NCBI RefSeq assembly: GCF_014207595.1
Contig: NZ_JACHGY010000001.1
Coordinates: 1,878,909-1,942,908 of the forward strand
DNA: 64,000 nucleotides
Direction of reading: 5' to 3'
Origin: Algisphaera agarilytica
GTDB lineage: Bacteria; Planctomycetota; Phycisphaerae; Phycisphaerales; Phycisphaeraceae
A program made the translations under genes and the position numbers. This document shows positions 10,169 through 18,823 of the stretch, one piece after another. How positions within the stretch are numbered: position 1 is the first letter of the stretch; each line of letters starts with the position of its first letter. The notes below the pieces were generated by a model. It did no database searches and was not told where the DNA came from. It saw only the letters and a program-made list of their open reading frames with translations.

Positions 10169-11557
10169 TCAGAAGGTGTCGGCGGGTCCACTCGTTGGCC
10201 GAGATGGCGTGGCTCTACGGACTCGCCCTCGGCCAAACACGAGGGTGGCGAAGGAAAAGAGCGCGAGGCCGGTCGAGGGCTCGGGGATGATGGATAGGGT
10301 GTTGATGCTGAGGTTGGTGTTGCCGAAGTTGTCCTGCCAGACGGTGTAGTCCGCGGCATCGATGATGCCGTTGCCGTTGTAGTCGCCCAGGAGTTCGGCG
10401 ATGTCGTTGAGGCTGACGATCCACGCGCTGCCGAGGGCGCCTTCGGGGCCGGAGCCGTTGCCGATGAAGGTTTGGCCGTCGGCACTGACATCGACGACGT
10501 CTTCGATGCCGGCGACGAAGTCGGCGCCGATGCCGGCGTCGAGGAAGACGTCGCGGAGGTTGCGCATGCCGTGTTCTTCGGTCCAGATGAACGGGGCGTC
10601 TCGCTGGGAGAAGGATTCGGCTTCGATGGTGGCTTCGCCGACGATGACCGAGCCGTCGGCGGAGATGGCGGTGGCCCAGCTGTTGAAATCGCCACCGGGC
10701 AGATCGCCCAGGCCGACCATGCCGTCCTCTTCGGTCCAGCGGAAGGCTTCGAAGAAGCCGCCGCCGGCTTCGGCGTTGGCCGAGTCGCTGGTGCCGACGA
10801 TGATCGATCCGTCGGCGGAGATGTCGGCGGCGGTGCTGTAGTCGTTGTCGCCGCCGGGGAGGTAGCCCAGGTATTCGAACTCGCCGTCGGGTTCCCAGCG
10901 GTAGGCCTGGGTTCGGCTCGAACTTCCGCCGCTGTAGCTGCGGACGTCGCCCACCACCACACCGGCGTCGGCACTGAGCCCGCCCACATCGACATGCCGC
11001 CAAATATGGTGGGAGGGCCCGAGGTCGAGGAATTGGTAGCCGCCGTCGCTGGTCCAGACAAAAGCGTTCGAGCGGCTTTGTGGGCTGTTTGTCGCGTACC
11101 CTGCAAGGACCGATCCGTCGGCGGAGATGGCTCGCGCATTGACGCGTGGGTACCCGGTGGCGGGCAGATCGATCGGCTGTTTGTCTCCGCCGGGCTGCCA
11201 GGTGTACATCCGTATACCGCCACTCATACCGCCGTAATCGAACAGCGTACCCAAGGCGGTGTCGCCGTTGTCGGTGATGTCGACGGCCCAACTGTCGGCG
11301 CCTAGCGGTGCGCCGAGACTGCCCATACCGAGCATGCCGGTTTCGGCGGTCCAATGGAACGCTTCTTCTTCGATTCCTTCGAAAGTACTGCTGCTGCCGA
11401 TCACGGAAGACCCGTCGGCGGATAGTGCCACTGCTTGGCTGTAGCTGTAGTCCGTACCGTCGGTCAGCGACCCCAGCCAGCGGTAGTCGGCTGCCATGGC
11501 GTTACTGCACACCAAGCCCGTACCGAAACACACCACCCATCCCATAAACGCTTTCAC
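10169..11557 (-). CDS. HAF-repeat PEP-CTERM protein
   Basis: About 462 residues. I place the start at GTG 11557 because GGAGG lies 6 nt upstream; an ATG four codons later is possible. Signal peptide (KAFMGWVVCF...AMAA), then about seven units built on ALSADGSSVIG / ISADGSVIVG with FxWTxExGMxxLG, matching the 'HAF family' extracellular repeat. There is one dockerin-like loop (NGNGIIDAADYTVW) instead of two, then IPEPSTG, a hydrophobic stretch and GRGRVRR. The tail after the arginines is about 15 residues longer than usual for PEP-CTERM. Function unknown; secreted or surface-anchored. Confidence 0.82.
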   Translation of the reverse strand: MKAFMGWVVCFGTGLVCSNAMAADYRWLGSLTDGTDYSYSQAVALSADGSSVIGSSSTFEGIEEEAFHWTAETGMLGMGSLGAPLGADSWAVDITDNGDTALGTLFDYGGMSGGIRMYTWQPGGDKQPIDLPATGYPRVNARAISADGSVLAGYATNSPQSRSNAFVWTSDGGYQFLDLGPSHHIWRHVDVGGLSADAGVVVGDVRSYSGGSSSRTQAYRWEPDGEFEYLGYLPGGDNDYSTAADISADGSIIVGTSDSANAEAGGGFFEAFRWTEEDGMVGLGDLPGGDFNSWATAISADGSVIVGEATIEAESFSQRDAPFIWTEEHGMRNLRDVFLDAGIGADFVAGIEDVVDVSADGQTFIGNGSGPEGALGSAWIVSLNDIAELLGDYNGNGIIDAADYTVWQDNFGNTNLSINTLSIIPEPSTGLALFSFATLVFGRGRVRRATPSRPTSGPADTF

Positions 11558-11762
11558 AGCAGAACCTCCAGAATCTGTAGACAAACCAAGACATCCCCGG
11601 GAGTGAATAAAGACACCGAGGCGGTGTCAATCCAAGCATGCATACTACTTAGCGGAATGTTCCATTACAACGCTATATCCGGATTTCATGGACAGCATGT
11701 TTTGCGGATTTTCTGATCGGACCGCGAAGATCGGGGTATCGTTCGCTCAGGGTGTTCAGGGG

Positions 11763-13595
11763 TTATCCTCGCGCTCTTCGATGTGTACACAGCAAACCAC
11801 TCAAACCCAACAGCCCTATTGTCCCTGGCTCCGGGAGGATGGCGAGGGTGCTGGTGCCAATGTTCGAGTTGCCGAAGTTGTCCTGCCAAACGGTGTAGTC
11901 CGCGGCGTCGATGATGCCGTTGCCGTTGCCATCGGCGGCGAGGTCGGTGGTGCTGCCGAAGGAGTCTTGCCAGATGGTGTAGTCGGCGGCGTCGACGATG
12001 CCGTTGTTGTTGTAGTCGCCCAGGAGCGTGTCGATGATCGTGGCGAGGGCGATGCCCGATCTTCCGTCTTCGAGGCTGAAGCGGTAGGCGACTTGGCCGG
12101 CGTTGTTGAGGGTGCTGCTGAAGCCGACGTAGGAGAGGGTGCTGCCGAGGAAGGCATCGCCTTCGCGGGCGATTTTGATGAGGCCGCCGTCGTCGTCGTG
12201 AACATAGATGCCCGACACGACATCGCTGCTGCCGAGGATGCCGAGGTCAGCTACGACCAGGGCTTGGCCCTGGTCGTTGAGGCCTTGGGGGTGGAACTCG
12301 AGGAACTCGGCATCGCCTTCGGGGGTGATTTCTTCGTCGCGTGCGATTTGGAAGAGGCCCTCGGCAGTGCCATCGGTGAGGTAGAGGCCTTGCCCCACGG
12401 TTTGACCGTCGGCGGGGTTCATGAGGTCGGTGGCGAACAGCATTTGGCCGGCGTTGTTGAGTTCGTCGTGGTAGAGGAACCCTCCCGCGGAGTGGCCGGT
12501 GGGTAGGAGCTGGCCCTTGCGGATAAGGGTGTCGAGTCCGCCGCCGGTGCTGTCGCTGCGGAAGAGGCCGGAGTCGTCGCTGTTGCCGTCGGTAGTGCTG
12601 CTGAGAGTGGAGTAAAACGCGACTTGGCCCGCGTTGTTAATCATGGGGGTAATGAAGGTGGGGACGACAAAACTGCCGTTACCATCGGGCGCAGCCTGCC
12701 CTTCGCGGACGACTTTGGTCAGGCTGCCGGGCGTGCCGTCGCCGCGGTAGATGCCCTGGTCGTCGGTGGTACCCCCGGGGGTGTCTTGAAGCGTGGCGTT
12801 GAAGGCAACTTGGCCGGCGTCGTTGATGACGTACCGCCTGGAAGTAAAAGAGCGGAACGTACCATCGCTGTCGGGAAGAGATTGATCCACGGCGGCGATG
12901 GTCGTATCTCCGGAAGAGGTGCCGTCGCCGCGATAGATGCGGGTTTCATAGGTAAACGGTGTGGAGTCGTCACTGACCGAAGTCACAAAAGCGATCTGCC
13001 CGGCGTCGTTCAACTCAGGAGTCGAACTGGAGAATTGAAAAAAAGATTCTCCGCTGCTCGGCAGCGGTTGGCCCTCGCGAGCGAGGTTGACGAGGCCGCC
13101 GGGCGAGCCGTCGCCGAGGTATTGGCCGTGGGCGTATCGGGTGAAGTAGGGAGAATTGGTTTCTGCGAGAAAGGCAACCTGCCCGGCGTTGTTGATGCCT
13201 GAGGCGAAGTCTGCTGCTGCAAAAGTACTGAAGCCCAAACGACGGAATGTGCCGTTGCCTTCAGGCACCTCATCGCTAAGGCGTACGATTCTTACGAGTC
13301 CTTCAGCCGTGCCGTCGCCACGGTAGATTCCTTGGTAATCGCTAAACCCGCCGTTGGTGCCGGTGAGTTCGACGCTGAACGCCACCTGGCCTATGTCGTT
13401 GAGGTGTGGGGCGAAGTTCCAAAAGAAGTCGAAAGTGCCATCGTTTTCGGGGGTGGCTTGGCCTTGGATGGCGACAATAGCGGTGTCTACCACAGGCGTA
13501 GCGTTCACGTTGCCGACGCTCATACCCGGCAGCGCCAGCCCACACGAGACCGCCAGGGCCCAGCCCCTGTCCTTGGTCTTCACAACAGCATCCAT
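11763..13595 (-). CDS. NxxGxxAF-repeat PEP-CTERM protein
   Basis: About 610 residues and the intact paralog of the broken gene at 8223. GGAGG (complement of 13604-13608) lies 8 nt before ATG 13595; a GTG immediately upstream is an alternative. Signal peptide is followed by about eight units with LNDIGQVAFSVELTG, GIYRGDGT and VREGQAAPDGNG patterns. Two dockerin-like loops (NNNGIVDAADYTIW, NGNGIIDAADYTVW) precede LPEPGTIGLLGLSGLL and HRRARG, a PEP-CTERM signal with Leu replacing the usual first residue. The dockerin-coding DNA is almost identical to that of the four neighbouring genes. Confidence 0.85.
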   Translation of the reverse strand: MDAVVKTKDRGWALAVSCGLALPGMSVGNVNATPVVDTAIVAIQGQATPENDGTFDFFWNFAPHLNDIGQVAFSVELTGTNGGFSDYQGIYRGDGTAEGLVRIVRLSDEVPEGNGTFRRLGFSTFAAADFASGINNAGQVAFLAETNSPYFTRYAHGQYLGDGSPGGLVNLAREGQPLPSSGESFFQFSSSTPELNDAGQIAFVTSVSDDSTPFTYETRIYRGDGTSSGDTTIAAVDQSLPDSDGTFRSFTSRRYVINDAGQVAFNATLQDTPGGTTDDQGIYRGDGTPGSLTKVVREGQAAPDGNGSFVVPTFITPMINNAGQVAFYSTLSSTTDGNSDDSGLFRSDSTGGGLDTLIRKGQLLPTGHSAGGFLYHDELNNAGQMLFATDLMNPADGQTVGQGLYLTDGTAEGLFQIARDEEITPEGDAEFLEFHPQGLNDQGQALVVADLGILGSSDVVSGIYVHDDDGGLIKIAREGDAFLGSTLSYVGFSSTLNNAGQVAYRFSLEDGRSGIALATIIDTLLGDYNNNGIVDAADYTIWQDSFGSTTDLAADGNGNGIIDAADYTVWQDNFGNSNIGTSTLAILPEPGTIGLLGLSGLLCTHRRARG

Positions 13596-14041
13596 CACCG
13601 CGTCCTCCGAAAAGCAAGGCCCGCCCGGGCTTGGTTTGAAACGATCCCCGAAATTGGGAGAACCAGAGCTCCTAGCCTAACAGAACACACTCACAGATCA
13701 ACGATTGGCATGGTTTATTAAGCATAAACGGCCTGCGGCTAGACGAGATTTGCCCCTTGGCGAAACGCTTGGCCTGGAGCAAAAACCTCGACATCCAGCA
13801 TGCATATCGATATGCTTGACAACCACTCGGATATCGGATCGTCCCACGTTTTGGGGCGTGGAGCTCATCGGCCAACACGCTTTCAACCCTGAATCACACC
13901 CGGCTAACGCGTCACCACCGATGCGCTTAGCGGCGATGTGAGTTTTTTGTTTGATGCAGGATTCCTCACGGCGACGCGTGGCGTTGTTCTTGTGGCGTTC
14001 TAGATGTTTTCTCCAGCCCTAACTCAACGAGTGATCTCAAA
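13596..14041. other. Intergenic region between PEP-CTERM cluster and GH16 gene
   Basis: A 446-base gap between divergent genes. The short open frames in it lack ribosome sites and recognisable protein features. It contains a perfect palindrome at 13802-13815, listed separately. Promoters for both divergent genes must lie here, but I cannot place them with confidence. Confidence 0.5.
13802..13815. promoter_or_regulatory. Perfect 14-bp palindrome, possible operator
   Basis: GCATATCGATATGC is self-complementary, and partial symmetry extends it on both sides (agcat / atgct). It lies about 230 bases upstream of the GH16 start and about 200 bases upstream of the divergent PEP-CTERM gene. Length and symmetry fit a homodimeric repressor site, but no regulator is encoded next to it, so this is a candidate only. 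Confidence 0.25.
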
Positions 14042-15319
14042 ATGTACACCCAACCCCAGAATCGATGGTCTCATTACATCCTTTCCCTCATCGCCGGCGT
14101 CGCCTTCACCGCCGCCGCCCCGCTCTTCGCCCAGCCCCACACCGGCGACCCCGAAGAGAGTTTCGCCCCCGACGGCTACGAGCTCGCGTGGGAAGACGAT
14201 TTCAACGGCCACCAGCTCGACCACGACAAGTGGTTCTACCGCAACGGCATCGACCGCGGACGCACCGTCATGTCACGCGACAACGTCATCCTCGACCACG
14301 GCCACCTCAACCTCGTCGTACAGTCCGGCGACTTCCGCATCAACCGCGAAACCTACCCGTACTACAACGGTGAACGCGACACGTTCAACTACGTCGGGGC
14401 CGGCGTGATCAGCGATTGGCGGTTCTCGCTCGGCTACTACGAAGCCCGCTCGAAGATGCTCGACGCCCACTACTGGCACCCCGCGTACTGGCTGGAAGTC
14501 GTCAACGCGGATGACGACAACAACCTGCTTCGCTTCCACAACCGGGCGGAGATCGACATCATGGAATGCGAGCCGCAGTGGCCCGTCGCGCAGAGCATCC
14601 GCGTGCACGACTGGCTGACGGGCGGGGAACACCGCAAGCTCCCGCCCAAAGACCCAAAGACCAAGCACAACATGACCATCGCGTCGGACCAGTCGCTGGG
14701 CTGGTACGTCTGGGGCATGGAACTCACCGAAGACCAGGCGATCTTCTTCGAGAACGGCCGACACGTCGTGACCGTCGATATCCCCGACGACTACCGACGC
14801 GACCCGATGAACATCATCCTGTCGTGCGTGACGATCAAGGACCCCGAAGACAGCGGCATCCAGAAGTTCGATTGGGTGCGTTACCACGAGCCGGCGTCGC
14901 TGCGGGAGAGCGATCGGAAAGAATGCGAAAGACTGATCCAGTTCACGAGTCTAGTCGGCCCCGATTTCATGGACGAACGCGATACCGAGGCCTCAAACGG
15001 CTGGCGGCAGCGGGCGAGCAACGCGAAGAAAGGCGACTTCGTAACGTACCGCGTGTACGTGAACGAGCCGGGCGAGTACGCGGTGAAGCTGCGGACGTTT
15101 GCCGAGGACGACGCAACCGGTGCGTGGCGTCTGACGATCGATGGCGAGAAGCAGGGCAAGCCCATCCGTGCCGACAAATCGACGGGTTATGTCGAATGGG
15201 AACTGGGCACGAAGGCGTTTGCGGAGAAGGGCTACGCGGAGTTCACGCTGACGTGCGTGAACGCGAAGGGTAAGGGGGCGGTGTTGGACTTTGACTGGAT
15301 CGAGTTGGTGAAGGAGTGA
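14042..15319 (+). CDS. Secreted GH16 glycoside hydrolase with C-terminal carbohydrate-binding module
   Basis: 425 residues. The signal peptide ends near residue 30 (PLFAQ). Residues ~45-290 are a GH16 jelly roll: LAWEDDFNG at the start, W.K..Y.....G at 120-135 (GYYEARSKM), and the catalytic motif EIDIME at 170-175, where E170 is the nucleophile, D172 the helper and E175 the acid/base. FDWVRYHEP closes the domain. Residues ~310-425 look like a CBM6/CBM35-type beta-sandwich (WRQRASNAKKGDFVTYRVYV ... LDFDWIEL). GH16 cuts beta-1,3 or beta-1,4 glucans or galactans; the EIDIME form without an inserted bulge is compatible with agarase, porphyranase or carrageenase subgroups. The substrate cannot be fixed from sequence alone. 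It probably acts outside the cell or at the surface. Confidence 0.88.
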   Translation: MYTQPQNRWSHYILSLIAGVAFTAAAPLFAQPHTGDPEESFAPDGYELAWEDDFNGHQLDHDKWFYRNGIDRGRTVMSRDNVILDHGHLNLVVQSGDFRINRETYPYYNGERDTFNYVGAGVISDWRFSLGYYEARSKMLDAHYWHPAYWLEVVNADDDNNLLRFHNRAEIDIMECEPQWPVAQSIRVHDWLTGGEHRKLPPKDPKTKHNMTIASDQSLGWYVWGMELTEDQAIFFENGRHVVTVDIPDDYRRDPMNIILSCVTIKDPEDSGIQKFDWVRYHEPASLRESDRKECERLIQFTSLVGPDFMDERDTEASNGWRQRASNAKKGDFVTYRVYVNEPGEYAVKLRTFAEDDATGAWRLTIDGEKQGKPIRADKSTGYVEWELGTKAFAEKGYAEFTLTCVNAKGKGAVLDFDWIELVKE

Positions 15320-15394
15320 GGGGTGAGATCGCCGGGATGCCGGGTGTCCCCGGTTGGCCGTTATTTTTCGTTACCCCCCCGCCTTTGGCGGGGG

Positions 15395-16828
15395 CTAGGC
15401 GTGGCGGCGAAAGCGCATCACCGGCCGGAAGAGTACTTGGGGGGCGTCCGCCCTGCCGGGCGTTTGGCTGGCAAGGTCGGCGAAGGCGGGGGTATCGACA
15501 TCGCGCAACGTGTCGAGGTTCAGTCCGTAGTCGCGGTGCAGTACGCCGGCGTCGTTGAGACGGACTTCCTCGCCTTTGTGGTTTACGGCGATGGGTGCGT
15601 CTGTGTCGGCGTCGGCATCGGCGTCCAGCAGCTTCCACCCTTGTTCGCGGTAGGCGTCGCGCCCCTGTTCGTTGCGGTTGAAGATCACGATGTCGTGGAA
15701 GCCTTGCTCTCTGGCGTAGGCGTATGTGTAGTTTTAAAGGGTGTAGACCAAGTCGGCGTAGAGGGTTTGTTTTTCTTCCGTACCCAATGCCTCGTTTGGT
15801 GTGCCGAGGGTGGTGGGGCAGATGATGTGGCGGGTGATGGCCAAGACGCGGTGCTCGGACAGGCAACTCAACTTCAATGGGCGGAGAGTCATACACGCCA
15901 AAGTCTTGCCCCGATACCGAACCACGAGGTGGCGGGCTTCCCCACCGGCTTCATGGTCGATGCGCATCGCTTCGAGTCGGCGTTGCCAGTGGCCGTGCTG
16001 CCCCTCGGGGTCGTCGAGCCCGGTGGCTGTGTCTTTGCCAAGGGCCTCCAGGTGGATGCCCCGCCTGCCGACGAGGGGTTGGATGTTCTGGTGAAACGTC
16101 CCGTCCTCGAAGGGTGCTTCATCGGAAGGGGTGTGGTTGTCGCGACGCTCGAGTTTGCAGTTGAATCCCAGGAAATGCTGAGGGATTTTGTTGAGGCTGT
16201 AATACAGCCTGTGGGTCTCGGGGATCGAGAGCCCGTAAGCGGTGGGTACGAATTGGGCGTTGCGCTTGGTGAATAGGGCGTAGCTGTAGAGCTGGTCGGG
16301 TTTCGCTGTTTCGAGGTGGCGGATGATCTTGCGCATCGTGGTGCCATGGTGGATCGGGCCATCGAAGACCAGGACCGATCGAGTGGCGACAGCCTTGGCG
16401 AGATCCTCCGAACTCAGTTCTCTGGCCCGATCTTTGCCGTACTCATCTTTGTCCAGCATCCAGTAGCGGTATCCGCTCTCCGCTTTATTCCGGCTCGTGG
16501 TGCAGTAGATATACGAAGCGTTGTAAAGGGCCCACGGCCAGCGGGGGCGGTCGGTGTCGGCGTTGTATTCGTTGATCCAGCCGACCAATGCTTCATAAAG
16601 CTGGTGGCCCGACTCGCCTACCAACACGATGACCGGACGGTACGTCTCGTCTTCGTACCCCTTCGGCCAGAGTTCGGGGCCGAAGCGGGTACACATATCT
16701 AACAGGAGCGCCCGTACCTGTTCTTGCCCTAGGAACTGGGTCAGCATCATCTGGCGGTCTTGGTTGTTGGGTGGCGTGTCCTGTGAGTCATTGGGCAGGA
16801 CTGCGGTGGTTCCCGGAGTTGAAGCCAT
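15395..16828 (-). pseudogene. Phosphoribosyltransferase-like gene interrupted by in-frame TAA
   Basis: A single frame of 477 codons broken once by TAA at 15734-15736. The first 364 residues contain SVLVFDGPIHHGTTM (151-165), which resembles the PRPP-binding loop of type I phosphoribosyltransferases, although the second acidic residue is Gly. After the stop the frame continues for 112 residues without another stop (NYTYAYAREQGFHDIVIFNRN ... VNHKGEEVRLNDAG), with the same codon style as the first part. Protein-like sequence directly across the stop suggests an original CAA Gln codon. Function is not known. The region after the stop has no good start, so the shorter product, if made, would lack its last quarter. 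Confidence 0.65.
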
Positions 16829-16971
16829 GCGTCGTATCTTGGTGGTGAAGGATCAGATATCAAAAAACCCCAGATCAAAATGAGGTGGGGTAATTTAACA
16901 AATTCCAAGGGGTTGTCGAGAGATTCAACTTGGCCTGCGGTCGGCTTCCGGAGCCCGTATGAACAACCGGT

Positions 16972-17283
16972 CTAATTCGCGGGGTTTGTCTGGAAAATGG
17001 CCGCGTCGTCGTGGAGCTCGTAATTGTTTCCCACGAGAGCTGAAATCTCGGCGGTGCGCATCTGCATGCATGATCGGCAGAGGTGTTTTTGATCGACCTC
17101 CACCGCCCGCATGTGTTCTTTGCCGTGCAAGGTTTCGTGGATGATCTCGCCGCAACGGTCGCAGGAATGTTGGTCCTCACGGCCTTCTTCAGATTCGTTG
17201 ACGAGTTCGACGAGTCGGCTCACTTTGTTGTAAGGCGTGAGCCGAAGTAGTGCCGGGTCAATCGGATGGTGGTCTGTGTTCAC
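16972..17283 (-). CDS. Small CxxC...CxxC protein
   Basis: 103 residues, charged and His-rich. Two cysteine pairs, CDRC and CRSC, are 27 residues apart with conserved-looking GEIIHET and HLC spacing, typical of a treble-clef or ribbon zinc site. There is no signal peptide or membrane segment, so it is probably cytoplasmic. I do not recognise the family. It lies 143 bases upstream of the interrupted gene on the same strand, so co-transcription is possible. Confidence 0.55.
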   Translation of the reverse strand: MNTDHHPIDPALLRLTPYNKVSRLVELVNESEEGREDQHSCDRCGEIIHETLHGKEHMRAVEVDQKHLCRSCMQMRTAEISALVGNNYELHDDAAIFQTNPAN

Positions 17284-17699
17284 GAGCTCAATCTACTTTC
17301 GATGGCAAGGGTTGGCATCTTCGACCGCCCCTATGCCTTAACCGAAAACTATAGCGCCATGCGGCAAATGATACAAATCGTCAATCCCTTGGGACGATCC
17401 TGCTTATCGACCATCGATGTAAAGATGGGCGAATTTCTATCGGTCTTCCGTGACCCCGGAGTGAGTGCTGAACCGCCCTCAACCTGAAAGCAACATCATA
17501 AGCATATCCGCCCAACCCTTGCAAGCCGCACAACCTCACCCCTCCGCCTTGTCCGTTGCAGGTTATAACCAGGCCGGAAACCAAATGTAGGAATAATGGC
17601 GATTTAGAACGTGTGCGAGAAGGCTGGTTTTGCCCCCCTTCCTCCGGGAGAGGGGGACAAGCCAATCGCTTCTCGTGCAATTTTTAGGGGCTCGTTCCG
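17284..17699. other. Intergenic region with no recognised gene
   Basis: 416 bases. Possible reading frames here are short, lack ribosome sites and do not look like proteins. A hairpin-like stretch (ccttcctccgggagaggggg, near 17638) resembles other C/G-rich intergenic palindromes of the window. Nothing else seen. Confidence 0.5.
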
Positions 17700-18617
17700 T
17701 TACGCGGGCTCGATGAAGTCGATCTCGCCACAATCCGGCAGCAGGCCGGCGGCGATGCCTTCTTGGATGAGTTGGCGCACGGCTTGTCGGCCACGTTCGC
17801 CGTAGTCGAGGGTCCAGTCGTTGACGTACATGCCGACGAATTTGTCGGCCAAGTCCGCACCCATGTCACGGGCATAATTCAGGGCGAAGTTCACCGAGGC
17901 TTCGCGGTGTTCGAGGGCGTACTCGATGCTGTCGAGGAGGATGCGGCAGATGGTTCGGGCTTCGCCGGACTCGACGAGGTCGCGGCGGATGGCGTTGGCG
18001 CCCAGGGGCAAAGGGAGGTTGCGGGACTGGGTCCACCAGGTGCCGAGGTCGACGAGTTTTTCCAGGCCGTTGTTCTGGAAGGTGATTTGGCCTTCGTGGA
18101 TGATGAGGCCCGCGTCGAACTCGCCGCTTTCCACTTTTTGGAGGATCTCGTCGAACATGACGGGCTGCCAGTCGAGGTCGTCGGCCGACAGGCCGTGCTC
18201 GGCGAGGAGGAGTTGGCAGGACAGCCAGGCGGTGGTGCGCTCGCCGGGGATGGCGAGCTTGGCGCTCTTGAGGTCTTCGATGGTTTTGAACTTGTCGGGG
18301 GGGCAGACGATCATCGGGCCGTAGTTGTCGCCCATGGAGCTGCCGCAGGAGGTCATTGCGTATTTGTCGGCCACGTAGGGATATTCGTGGACGGAAAAGG
18401 CGGTGATCTCGAGTTCGCCTTTTTCGGAGCGGACGTTGAGCGACTGGATGTCCTCGAGCACGTGGACGAAGTCGTAGCCCTTGGTGTCGATCTTGGGGGT
18501 GAGGGTGGTGCCGTCGGGTGCGGTGAAGTTGGCCAAGGGGTACCACATGAAGGCGTCGTCGGGGTCGGGGGAGTGGCCGATGTGGAGGGTTTTGTTCTGG
18601 GTGGGTGCAGTGCTCAT
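17700..18617 (-). CDS. mqnD: 1,4-dihydroxy-6-naphthoate synthase (futalosine menaquinone pathway)
   Basis: 305 residues, the usual size. The N-terminal IGHSPDPDDAFMWY corresponds to the signature of MqnA/MqnD-type enzymes, which have a periplasmic-binding-protein fold but no signal peptide. Further features are LEDIQSLN, ITAFSVHEYPYV, YGPMIV, AIPGERTTAW and DAGLIIHEGQITF with the His used in catalysis in the family. MqnD converts cyclic de-hypoxanthine futalosine to 1,4-dihydroxy-6-naphthoate. MqnA is the alternative, but the dual-lobe length and IHEGQ favour MqnD. No other mqn gene is adjacent; that scattering is common for this pathway. Confidence 0.85.
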   Translation of the reverse strand: MSTAPTQNKTLHIGHSPDPDDAFMWYPLANFTAPDGTTLTPKIDTKGYDFVHVLEDIQSLNVRSEKGELEITAFSVHEYPYVADKYAMTSCGSSMGDNYGPMIVCPPDKFKTIEDLKSAKLAIPGERTTAWLSCQLLLAEHGLSADDLDWQPVMFDEILQKVESGEFDAGLIIHEGQITFQNNGLEKLVDLGTWWTQSRNLPLPLGANAIRRDLVESGEARTICRILLDSIEYALEHREASVNFALNYARDMGADLADKFVGMYVNDWTLDYGERGRQAVRQLIQEGIAAGLLPDCGEIDFIEPA

Positions 18618-18660
18618 GTCAGCAGTTTAGGCGTTTAAGGGGGTGGGGGGATTTAGATGT

Positions 18661-18684
18661 CCGAGCACGCTGCGTCAGCGAGTG
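18661..18684. repeat. Dispersed palindrome family B, half copy
   Basis: ccgagcacgctgcgtcagcg then agtg. It matches one arm of the full hairpins at 34642, 49695 and 56437. It lies upstream of mqnD and downstream of a lipoprotein gene. The second arm is missing. Confidence 0.6.
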
Positions 18685-18785
18685 GGTGGGAAGCGGGGGT
18701 TGGGGGAAGGCGTGGCAAGGCGGTCGCCTGCGCGGCGGGCGGTCAGGGCTACGCCCCGACACCCCGAAGGCATGGCGGCTGTCGA

Positions 18786-18823
18786 ACTTTAGCTCCGGGT
18801 CATTGACCCGGGGTTGCCGCGGC
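18786..18823. repeat. Dispersed palindrome family A, copy 2 (overlaps a gene end)
   Basis: actttagctccgggtcattg continuing into acccggggttgccgcgg, in opposite orientation to copy 1. The lipoprotein gene at 18800 ends inside it: its last codons (AAATPGQ-stop) are read from the repeat, whose central tcaatga supplies the TGA. Confidence 0.7.

Noticed and set aside
13672-13878. Short minus-strand frame before the GH16 gene
   Set aside because: No ribosome site, no protein pattern and it crosses the palindrome; treated as intergenic.
9522-15736. Reassignment of TAG and TAA to Gln
   Set aside because: Other genes here end normally at TAG (GNAT at 21260-21262, sulfatase at 44135-44137) and at TAA (cheA at 32424-32426), with no reading past them. 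A genome-wide code change is not supported.
15323-16276. Open frame on + covering the interrupted phosphoribosyltransferase-like gene
   Set aside because: The minus strand carries the protein-like sequence on both sides of the TAA; the plus-strand product has no recognisable domain or ribosome site.
17266-17680. Two short frames between the CxxC gene and mqnD
   Set aside because: They overlap each other on opposite strands, lack ribosome sites and read as random sequence.
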